18,159 nt of DNA from assembly GCA_002403075.1 (NCBI GenBank), contig DHHB01000100.1, positions 1 through 18,159 of the forward strand, read 5' to 3'. This DNA is from a bacterium UBP1_UBA4783. Lineage in GTDB: Bacteria; Krumholzibacteriota; Krumholzibacteriia; Krumholzibacteriales; Krumholzibacteriaceae. Of this stretch, positions 6,042 to 12,382 are shown piece after piece (within the stretch, counting starts at the first letter, position 1; each line of letters opens with the position of its first letter). Under the pieces are notes generated by a model. The model saw nothing but the letters and a program-made list of their open reading frames with translations, was not told the origin of the DNA and made no database searches. A program made the position numbers and the translations under genes.

Positions 6042-7472
6042 GTGCCGAAACGCATTGTCCATAAAGCGCTTACACGAATCCTCGCTCTGGCGGCGCCGCT
6101 TGCGCTGGCCGCGGTCGCGGGCTTTTTCCCGGGCGGATGCTCGGTTATCCCGTTCGATCCTCCGGCAGCGGAGCCTTTCATCATGTACCGCCTGACGCTC
6201 GCCGACCGCCGTCTCAGCGTCATTCGCGTCGAGGCGTTTGTGTACGGATTCGGCGACGGCCGGCTCGTTCTTCGCGCGCCCCGAAGCGAAACGGGGACCT
6301 TTTTCGAGCCCATAAACCTCTCCGCCGTCTCCTCCGGCGCCGCCCTCGACGTCCGCGAGAGGGACGGCGCTTGGTCCATCGAGGCGGGGAACGGCGATCT
6401 CGCCTTTTCGTACGACGTCGTTATCGCGATCGAGGACCGGTATTCCCCCGACGTGCGTTCGATGTTGACTTTTCTCGGCGAGGACCGGTGCCGGATTCTC
6501 GGGCGCGACGTGTTTCTCGTGCCGGAGGCGCCGTTCGCGAGCGGCGTGCTCGTCGACGTGCGTCTCTTTCCCGGCGGAGGATTGTCCTCCTCCGCGCCGG
6601 CTGTCCGCGACCGCATCGTCGTGCCCGACGCGGGCGAGCTCCCCCGGACGATGGCCGCCGCGGGGGCGTTCCGGTTCCTCTCGCGGGAGATCGGCGGCGT
6701 CTCCGTCGCGCTCGCCATCGGCGACGCGTGGTCGTTCGGCGACGAGGAGTTCTTCGACGTTCTCTGCCGCATCGTGGCCGAGGAGCTCGCGCTTCTCGGG
6801 CCGCCTCCGCGCTCGCGGTATCTCTTCGTGTGCGACGGAAACCCCGTCCGCGGAGGAGCCCGTTTCGACTACTACGGCATCCACTACGACGGGAGCATGC
6901 TGCTTCTCCTCGATCCGCGCATCGATCGCAGCGCGCTGATGGACGCGCCGATGGCGATCATCGCGCACGAGTTCTTCCACAACTGGAACAGCGAGACTCT
7001 CGCCGGGGCCGACGAATCCTTCCAATGGTTCACCGAGGGCGCCACCGTGTACTGCTCCTACCGGATTCTCGAGCGGGCGAACGTGATCTCGTCCGCACAG
7101 CGCGCCGCGCATCGCCGGACGGTCGCCTCCCGGTACCGGGCGAACCCTTATCGCGAGCGCGTCGCCATCGGGGAGGCGGCGAACCGTGACATGGGGGACA
7201 AGGACATGGTGAACCTCCTCTACGACGGCGGGTATCTCGCCGCCGAGGCCCTCGACGAGCGGATACGGAAAGACACGGGCGGAAGGATCGGGATCATCGA
7301 CGTGATCCGGCGCCTCCACGAGCGGTCGGGTCGAACGGATATCGCCGGCGAAGCGGCGCTCACGGCCGCGGTTATAGATCTCGGCGGCTCGGATATCTCC
7401 GGATTCCTCCGCGAGCTCGTCCGCACCCCGAATCCCCACGTCATCGCCGACCGCTTCTCAAGCCTTGAATAA
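6042..7472 (+). CDS. Putative lipoprotein metallopeptidase, M61 (glycyl aminopeptidase)-like, without PDZ domain
   Basis: This 476-residue protein has a lipoprotein-like signal: basic MPKRIVHKALTR, a hydrophobic alanine/leucine stretch, then FPGGC with C33 as the likely lipidated cysteine (an imperfect lipobox). The zinc site is clear: H309-E-F-F-H313 in IIAHEFFHNWN, and E332 in WFTEGATVY, spaced 18 residues from H313. This is the HExxH-x18-E layout of gluzincins of the M1/M61 type. HxxN-W after the HExxH and the sandwich-like N-terminal half favour M61. Usual M61 proteins are longer and carry a C-terminal PDZ domain; here the protein ends shortly after the helical catalytic part. The GTG start follows GGAG by 4 nt. 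The substrate is unknown; the enzyme probably acts in the periplasm or at the outer membrane. Confidence 0.8.
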   Translation: MPKRIVHKALTRILALAAPLALAAVAGFFPGGCSVIPFDPPAAEPFIMYRLTLADRRLSVIRVEAFVYGFGDGRLVLRAPRSETGTFFEPINLSAVSSGAALDVRERDGAWSIEAGNGDLAFSYDVVIAIEDRYSPDVRSMLTFLGEDRCRILGRDVFLVPEAPFASGVLVDVRLFPGGGLSSSAPAVRDRIVVPDAGELPRTMAAAGAFRFLSREIGGVSVALAIGDAWSFGDEEFFDVLCRIVAEELALLGPPPRSRYLFVCDGNPVRGGARFDYYGIHYDGSMLLLLDPRIDRSALMDAPMAIIAHEFFHNWNSETLAGADESFQWFTEGATVYCSYRILERANVISSAQRAAHRRTVASRYRANPYRERVAIGEAANRDMGDKDMVNLLYDGGYLAAEALDERIRKDTGGRIGIIDVIRRLHERSGRTDIAGEAALTAAVIDLGGSDISGFLRELVRTPNPHVIADRFSSLE

Positions 7473-7493
7473 GCCGCGAAGCGGTGATAGAGT
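7465..7493 (+). promoter_or_regulatory. Predicted promoter of the propeller gene
   Basis: TTGAAT (7465-7470), 17 bp, TAGAGT (7488-7493). The -35 overlaps the last codons of the preceding gene. The predicted start is near 7500, about 45 nt before the ATG. Confidence 0.4.
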
Positions 7494-7544
7494 CCTCCCG
7501 CCCGGAACGGAACGTCCAAGCCCCGGGCACGAAAGGGAATCGCG

Positions 7545-9554
7545 ATGAGCATGCGCCGCAGGAAAGCGATCGCCGCCGCGGAGAGCCTTCTGTTCGCCGG
7601 GCTTCTCGCGGCGCTCGGCTCGACCGTCGCGCGGCCGCAGCCGGGCGCGCACAGCCCGTGGAACCGATCGGGCAGAAGGGTGGCTCTCGCCTCGCTCGAG
7701 CGGGGAGCCGCCGGCGCGCTTCCCGGCCGGTTCTCATGGCTGTGCTCCGCGAAGCAGGTTCGCGCTCTCGCCCTCGCCCGCGACACGCTGTGGATAGGCA
7801 CCGAGGGAGGGCTCTTTGCGATGAGCCTGTCTCTCGACCACGTCGAGCCCGTGAGCGGCCCCGCGTCGATCTCGATCCGGGCGCTGGCCGCCGAAGGCGG
7901 CGCGCTCTGGGTCGCCGGGGATCACGCGGTCAGCTCGCGGAGCGGAGGGCGCTGGCGGCATTACACCCCCGAGGCGAACCACCTCTTCGAGCGGGCGCGG
8001 TGTTTCGCGCCCGGCGAGGGACGGCTCTGGATCGGCGCGTTCGGCGCCGGCATGGGGTACGTCGCGGGCGACGCGGCGACGTTCATATCGTGCTCCGATC
8101 CCGTGATCGACCGGCGCGTGCTCGCCGTCGCCGAGCAATCCCCGACGACGATCTACGCCGGCACCGCGAGCGGTCTCATGCTCGCCGACACGAGCGGGTG
8201 GCGCTCGCTCCGTTACGGGAGCCGTTTGCCGGTCGGTCCCGTGGCGAGTCTCGTCTTCGACGAGGAAGGAGATCTCTTCTGCTCCGTCCTCGGGCAGGGC
8301 GCCGCGATCTACAGCTTCGGCAGGGTCCGCGCGTTCGGTTCGGGACCCGGGACGCCCGGGGCCGGCGTGCGCGCGTTTTCGCTCGATCCGGCGACTCGCC
8401 GGATGTGGGCCGCCGGAGATGACGGCGCGTTTATCTACGACGGAACGGACTGGACGGCGCTTTCGGCAGCGGGCTTCGACGCGGCGCGCCGCCGCTTTCT
8501 CTCGATGATACACGACGCGGAGGGCACCTGCTATCTCGGCACCGACGACGGCGCCGTGGTGATCGTCTCCCGCGGCGTCGCGCGCGATGTCCGCGTGCCG
8601 CAGGCGTTTCCGGAGAGCCGGGTCGCGCGGCTCCGGGCCTCCGGCGGCGCGGTGTGGTGCGTCGCGGGCGGCTCGATCCTCTCGGGCCGCGGGTCGTTCG
8701 TTCCGGCGGCGAAGCCGCCCGATCTCTACGCGGGCGAAATGAACGACCTGCTCCCCCTCGAGTCGGGCGAAATCTGGATCGCCACCCGTTTCGGCATCCT
8801 CCGCGCCGCCGGCAAGACGTGGGAAACGATCGACCGCAGGCACGGCCTTCCGACGGAGTATTTCGTCCGGGCGGCACGGGATCCGGCCGGCACGCTCTGG
8901 TTCGCGTCCGCGGACGCGGGGGTCGCGTCGTTCCGGGCGGGCGTCTGGACCTCTCACACCCGCGAGAACGGGCTGCCGTCGAACGAGATCGCCGACCTCG
9001 TCGTCGACGGCGCGGGTAGACCGTGGATCGTGACGCCGAGCGGCGACGCGGCCCGCTTCGTCGAGGGGATCTGGGAGCGCGTGCCGCTGCCTCCGGCGGG
9101 CGGAGCGTCCGCGGCTGCTTCCCACGGCGCCGATTCGGCCGGCGTCTACGATCCCGCGATACGGTTCCTGCCGGACTCGGACCGCGACCCGGCCGCGGCC
9201 GCCGCGCGAGGCGGGTACCGCCTCGGTCTCGATCGCGCGCGCGTCTGCCTCGTCGCGAGCGAATCGGGGGTGTACCGCGCCGACGCGGCGGGATTCACGC
9301 TCGTCGAGCTTCCCGAACGATTGCGGGGCGCGCGCCCCACGGCGGTGCTCGGATCGTCGCGCGGGGAGATCTGGCTCGGCACGGCGGGCGGCGGGCTCCT
9401 CGTGCACCGTGGAGGCGAATGGATCCGGATCACGGCCGCCAAAGGTCTTTCGGACGACTACGTCCGTTCGATCTGCGAGGACGCCGGCGGAACGGTCTGG
9501 ATCGGGACGCAGGCGGGGGGGCTGACCGCGTACTCCCCGGCCTCAGCCAGATGA
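7545..9554 (+). CDS. Exported two-component-regulator-type beta-propeller protein (Reg_prop repeats), no output domain
   Basis: This 669-residue protein starts with a basic MSMRRRKAIA and a hydrophobic stretch (about residues 12-28), a signal peptide or anchor, so it probably works outside the cytoplasm. The rest is made of blades with the recurring Reg_prop signature, for example LWIGTEGGLFAM, LWVAGDHAVSS, LWIGAFGAGMGY, IWIATRFGILRA, LWFASADAGVAS, IWLGTAGGGLLV and VWIGTQAGGLTAY. These often alternate with 'GLPSNEIADLVVDGAGRPW'-type connectors. Such propellers are normally the periplasmic sensor half of hybrid histidine kinases or GGDEF proteins. Here translation stops after the last blade, with no transmembrane helix and no kinase or GGDEF part. 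It may be a stand-alone ligand-binding or partner protein. The ligand is unknown. The ATG has AAGGGAA a few bases upstream. Confidence 0.87.
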   Translation: MSMRRRKAIAAAESLLFAGLLAALGSTVARPQPGAHSPWNRSGRRVALASLERGAAGALPGRFSWLCSAKQVRALALARDTLWIGTEGGLFAMSLSLDHVEPVSGPASISIRALAAEGGALWVAGDHAVSSRSGGRWRHYTPEANHLFERARCFAPGEGRLWIGAFGAGMGYVAGDAATFISCSDPVIDRRVLAVAEQSPTTIYAGTASGLMLADTSGWRSLRYGSRLPVGPVASLVFDEEGDLFCSVLGQGAAIYSFGRVRAFGSGPGTPGAGVRAFSLDPATRRMWAAGDDGAFIYDGTDWTALSAAGFDAARRRFLSMIHDAEGTCYLGTDDGAVVIVSRGVARDVRVPQAFPESRVARLRASGGAVWCVAGGSILSGRGSFVPAAKPPDLYAGEMNDLLPLESGEIWIATRFGILRAAGKTWETIDRRHGLPTEYFVRAARDPAGTLWFASADAGVASFRAGVWTSHTRENGLPSNEIADLVVDGAGRPWIVTPSGDAARFVEGIWERVPLPPAGGASAAASHGADSAGVYDPAIRFLPDSDRDPAAAAARGGYRLGLDRARVCLVASESGVYRADAAGFTLVELPERLRGARPTAVLGSSRGEIWLGTAGGGLLVHRGGEWIRITAAKGLSDDYVRSICEDAGGTVWIGTQAGGLTAYSPASAR

Positions 9555-9564
9555 TCCCGCCGCT

Positions 9565-9596
9565 CCGCAGGCGCCGCAGGCGGCGCCGCAGGCGGC
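9565..9596. repeat. Short GC-rich tandem repeat
   Basis: CCGCAGGCG occurs at 9565, 9574 and 9586. The 12-mer GCCGCAGGCGGC is repeated perfectly at 9573-9584 and 9585-9596, and each copy is a small dyad. It lies between the propeller stop codon and the next promoter. It may act as a structured 3' end, although no T tract follows, or it may be a replication-slippage repeat. Confidence 0.6.
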
Positions 9597-9604
9597 ATTC
9601 CCCC

Positions 9605-9633
9605 TTGACGCGGCGCGCGCGGCCCGTTATACT
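9605..9633 (+). promoter_or_regulatory. Strong predicted sigma70 promoter upstream of the GT2-GT4 operon
   Basis: TTGACG (9605-9610), exactly 17 bp, TATACT (9628-9633); each hexamer matches consensus at five of six positions. The expected start is near 9640, so the transcript would have a leader of about 175 nt before the GT2 start codon. Confidence 0.75.
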
Positions 9634-9639
9634 AGAATG

Positions 9640-9814
9640 AGAAGGAGCTCTATCGGACAATCGCTACCGGTTTCTCACGTTCGAAGGAATGCCCGAAGGG
9701 GTGGGAGAGCCCATGAGAAAGCGGTCGGCGAGTTTTTTTTGCCCCCCCCGAAAAAAAGCGTTGCGCCGACTCCGCGGTATGGTACAAATGGGTAACTCTG
9801 CCCGGAGGATATGA
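9640..9814 (+). ncRNA. Long structured leader or small RNA upstream of the glycosyltransferase operon
   Basis: This is the region from the predicted transcription start to the GT2 ATG. No ORF with a good start fits it. It contains a long interrupted stem (9662-9677 with 9714-9730). Two possible inner stems are TTCG/CGAA (9680-9683, 9694-9697) and TGGG/CCCA (9702-9705, 9710-9713), giving a three-way-junction-like fold. A T8 tract follows. I could not match it to a known riboswitch, 4.5S RNA, T-box or c-di-GMP aptamer consensus. It is either an attenuated leader or a separate RNA of about 100 nt. Confidence 0.45.
9662..9740 (+). terminator. Intrinsic-terminator-like hairpin and T8 tract inside the leader
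   Basis: Stem arms: CGC (9662-9664) with GCG (9728-9730), ACCG (9666-9669) with CGGT (9722-9725), and TTTCTCA (9671-9677) with TGAGAAA (9714-9720), 14 pairs in total with a bulge and one G-G mismatch. Only AG separates the stem from eight T residues (9733-9740). The apical region is 36 nt, larger than in a simple terminator, which fits an attenuator. The downstream GT2 gene would need read-through. Confidence 0.55.
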
Positions 9815-11071
9815 ATGAACGAAGCTGCTGGGGTTGTTTTCATCGCAATCCTGGGTCTCGTCGTATACGCGTACGCGGGATATCCGGTTCTCCTCTCGCT
9901 TATCGGAATCTTCCGGCGGGAGAAAACGGTCCGCGACGAGTCGTCGACCCCGCGCGTGCTGCTCGTCGTTTCCGTCCACAACGAGGAGCGGATCATCCGC
10001 GAGAAGATCGAGAACAGCCTCGCGCTCGATTATCCGCCCGACCGCCTCCGCGTCCTCGTCGCGAGCGACGGCTCGGTCGACGCGACGAACGACATCGTCC
10101 GCGAATACGAAACGCGGGGCGTCATCCTGAAGGAGTTCGACCGGCGCGAGGGAAAGAGCGCGACGCTCAACAAGGCGCTGCTCGGCATCGAAGCGGACGT
10201 GCTCGTCTTCTCCGACGCCAACGCGTTCTACCGCGAGGACGCGATCCGGAAGCTCGTGCGCAACCTCGCCGACGAGCGCGTCGGCTGCGTGGTCGGCCGT
10301 CTCCTCTACCTCACGAACCACTCGTACGTCGGCAAGGGGGAGGGCCTCTACTGGCGCTACGAATCCTTTCTCAATCGGCTCGAGAGCCGGCTCGGCTCGG
10401 TGCTCGTCGGCACGGGCACGATATTCGCCGTCCGCCGCGAGCTCTTCCGGCCGCTCCTGCGGGACGTCGCGAACGATTTTCAGATTCCCGCCGCGGTGGC
10501 CTCCAGCGGCTACAGCGTCGTGTACGACGGCGAAGCGGTCGCCTGCGAGCGGCCGACCTTTTTCTTCCGCGAAGAGTTCTCGCGGAAGCGCCGCATCATC
10601 GTGAGGGGGCTCACGGGATTTCTGGCCCTGCGCGGGGATTTCGGCGGGGCGTTCCGCATTTTTCAGTTCATCTCGCGAAAGCTCATCCGCTGGTGGGTGG
10701 GGCCGCTGTTGCCCGTGCTCTACGCGGCGAACCTCCTGCTGCTCGACCAGCCGGTCTACCGTGCGCTGTTCGTTCTCCAGAACGCGTTCTACGTCCTCGC
10801 CGCGGTCGGCGCGCTGCTCCGGCGCGGCGGCGTCCAGTCGCGCGTGCTGTTCGTTCCCTTCTATTTCGTGATGGTCAACGCGGCTTCGCTCGCCGCCATC
10901 GTGACGTTTCTCTGCGGCGACCGCTTGATCTCGTGGGAGAAGGCCGAGACGACTCGCGAGCCGGGCGAAGAGGCGTTCCGGACGCCGCGGCTCCGCGTCA
11001 TCGAGGGGAAGAAGCAGCCGGCCGTCCAGCAGGACAAGCGGAGCGTCGAAAACCTCGAGCACATCACCTGA
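9815..11071 (+). CDS. Family-2 glycosyltransferase, membrane-anchored (COG1215-like)
   Basis: This 418-residue inner-membrane GT-A enzyme probably builds an exported polysaccharide from nucleotide sugars. An N-terminal membrane helix (about residues 5-30) precedes the GT2 domain. LLVVSVHNEERIIREKIENS opens the fold, VASDGSVDAT carries D85, FSDANAFY carries D134, and VANDFQIP carries D221, the likely catalytic base. The QxxRW motif of cellulose synthase is not present; the equivalent place reads RKRRIIVRG, as I recall for related COG1215 transferases. Two or three hydrophobic helices follow (about residues 285-365), then a charged tail. GGAGG (9804-9808) lies 6 nt before ATG 9815. It is the first gene after the attenuator-like leader, and the GT4 gene follows 12 bp after its stop. 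Confidence 0.92.
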   Translation: MNEAAGVVFIAILGLVVYAYAGYPVLLSLIGIFRREKTVRDESSTPRVLLVVSVHNEERIIREKIENSLALDYPPDRLRVLVASDGSVDATNDIVREYETRGVILKEFDRREGKSATLNKALLGIEADVLVFSDANAFYREDAIRKLVRNLADERVGCVVGRLLYLTNHSYVGKGEGLYWRYESFLNRLESRLGSVLVGTGTIFAVRRELFRPLLRDVANDFQIPAAVASSGYSVVYDGEAVACERPTFFFREEFSRKRRIIVRGLTGFLALRGDFGGAFRIFQFISRKLIRWWVGPLLPVLYAANLLLLDQPVYRALFVLQNAFYVLAAVGALLRRGGVQSRVLFVPFYFVMVNAASLAAIVTFLCGDRLISWEKAETTREPGEEAFRTPRLRVIEGKKQPAVQQDKRSVENLEHIT

Positions 11072-11083
11072 TCGATCCCGCCG

Positions 11084-12262
11084 ATGGAACCTCTCCGCAT
11101 CCTGTTCCTCACGAGCTCCCTCGGCGTCGGCGGCGCCGAGCACCACGTGCTCGGTCTCTGCCGATACCTGAGGGGCGCGGGTCGCGAGCCGTCGGTGTGC
11201 ACGCTGAGCCGGGTCGAGGAGGGGCTCGAGGCGTCGTTCGTCGGCGAGGGCGTACCCCTGTTCCGCCTGCCGCTCGATTCTCTGCGGGGGCTCGCCTCGC
11301 CGCGATTCATCTCGGGGCTCGGCCGCGTGATCGCGGCCTCGCGCCCCGACATCCTCCACGCCCATCTCTACCACGCCGAGGTCGTCGCCGGTTTCTCGTC
11401 GCTGCTTCACCGCGTTCCGGCCGTCACGACGAGGCACAGCGCCGGCATCGAGTTCCGGGGCTCGCGCGCGTGGATCGCGCGGCTCCTCTCGCGGCGCTTC
11501 GCCTCCTGCGTGGCGGTGAGCGACGAGGCGGCCGATGAGGCAGTCTCCACGGGCTTTCCCCGGCGCCTCGTCGAGATCGTGCCGAACGCCGTCGATCCGG
11601 ACAGGTTCAAACCGGCGCCTCCGGCGGAGCGCGGGAGCCGCCGCGCCGCCCTCGCCGCATCTCTCTTTCCCGGCGCATCCGGCCGGGATTTCCTGCTCGT
11701 CGGATCGGCGGGCGGCCTCAAGGCGGTCAAAAACTTCCCGCTCCTCGTCCGCGCGGCCTCGCGCCTCGCCGGCGGGGAGGGGGCTCCGGACGTCCGGTTC
11801 GCGATCTTCGGCGAGGGGGAAGAGCGGGAGAAGATCTCCTCGCTCGTGCGCGGGCTCGGGCTCGAGGCGCGGTTCGCCCTCCCGGGCCGACGGGACGATC
11901 TCGAGGACCTCTACCCGCTGCTCGACGTCTTCGTTCTTCCGTCCCTCCGCGAGGGCGTTCCCCTCGCGCTGCTCGAGGCGATGTCGTCCGGCGTCGCGTG
12001 CGTCGCGAGCGAAGCGGGCGGGATACCCGGCGTGCTCTCGGGCGCGGGCGTTCTCGTCCCTACGGACGACGAGGAAGGCTTCGTTCGGGCGATGCGGCGG
12101 CTCGTCGACGACGGCGCCGCGAGGGCCGAGCTCGGCCGGTTGGCCCGAGTCCGGGTGCTCGAGCGCCACTCCGTCGAACTGTGGGGCGAGAGGATGCTCG
12201 CCGTCTACCGCTCCGCGGCGCGCCGGGCGGGCGCGAGCGGGGGGCCCGCGACCGCAAAATAA
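11084..12262 (+). CDS. Family-4 glycosyltransferase, second gene of the GT pair
   Basis: This 392-residue GT-B enzyme starts RILFLTSSLGVGGAEHHVLG, the typical N-terminal loop of GT4 enzymes. HAHLYHAEVVAG lies in the acceptor domain, and the linker includes VPNAVDPDRF. The donor domain has GSAGGLKAVKNF (K216 in the phosphate-contact position). The E-x7-E motif is E290/E298 in LREGVPLALLEAMSSG, then VACVASEAGGIPGV. The sugar donor and acceptor are unknown. No Shine-Dalgarno is visible before the ATG, which is 12 bp after the GT2 stop codon; translation is probably coupled to the upstream gene. Together the pair would add successive sugars to the same glycan. It differs clearly from the minus-strand GT4 at 3006-4172. 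Confidence 0.92.
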   Translation: MEPLRILFLTSSLGVGGAEHHVLGLCRYLRGAGREPSVCTLSRVEEGLEASFVGEGVPLFRLPLDSLRGLASPRFISGLGRVIAASRPDILHAHLYHAEVVAGFSSLLHRVPAVTTRHSAGIEFRGSRAWIARLLSRRFASCVAVSDEAADEAVSTGFPRRLVEIVPNAVDPDRFKPAPPAERGSRRAALAASLFPGASGRDFLLVGSAGGLKAVKNFPLLVRAASRLAGGEGAPDVRFAIFGEGEEREKISSLVRGLGLEARFALPGRRDDLEDLYPLLDVFVLPSLREGVPLALLEAMSSGVACVASEAGGIPGVLSGAGVLVPTDDEEGFVRAMRRLVDDGAARAELGRLARVRVLERHSVELWGERMLAVYRSAARRAGASGGPATAK

Positions 12263-12294
12263 TTGAAACCAGGCGCCCTCCTCGCGGATATAAT
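12263..12294 (+). promoter_or_regulatory. Predicted promoter of the double-PDZ gene
   Basis: -10 TATAAT (12289-12294) is a perfect match. TTGAAA (12263-12268) lies 20 bp upstream, longer than ideal; GATATA at 12287 would give 18 bp. The start point would be near 12301. The first bases of the transcript then form a 6-bp hairpin, CAGCCG/CGGCTG (12302-12307, 12315-12320). Confidence 0.5.
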
Positions 12295-12344
12295 CATATG
12301 GCAGCCGGATATATCGGCTGATACTATGGGATGTAATTCGTTTC

Positions 12345-12382
12345 AAGGAGGTGGGGGCGCCGCGGCGCGTCCCGGCACGATG
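12345..12382 (+). promoter_or_regulatory. Split ribosome binding site: Shine-Dalgarno, hairpin, ATG
   Basis: AAGGAGGTG (12345-12353) is the strongest Shine-Dalgarno match I noticed in the window, but the ATG is at 12380, 26 nt further on, with no in-frame start codon in between. The spacer holds GCGCCGCGGCGC (12357-12368), a perfect palindrome. Folding GCGC-CGCG-GCGC, perhaps extended by flanking G-C pairs out to about 12372, would leave about 7 nt before the ATG, an ordinary effective spacing. Confidence 0.5.

Noticed and set aside
9640..9740. 4.5S RNA, 6S RNA, RNase P or c-di-GMP riboswitch
   Set aside because: I looked for the conserved core words of these RNAs and did not find them; the element remains unassigned.
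12298..12321. Seven-codon leader peptide (MAAGYIG) before the PDZ gene
   Set aside because: It has no Shine-Dalgarno, starts at or before the predicted transcription start, and is better explained as the 5' hairpin.
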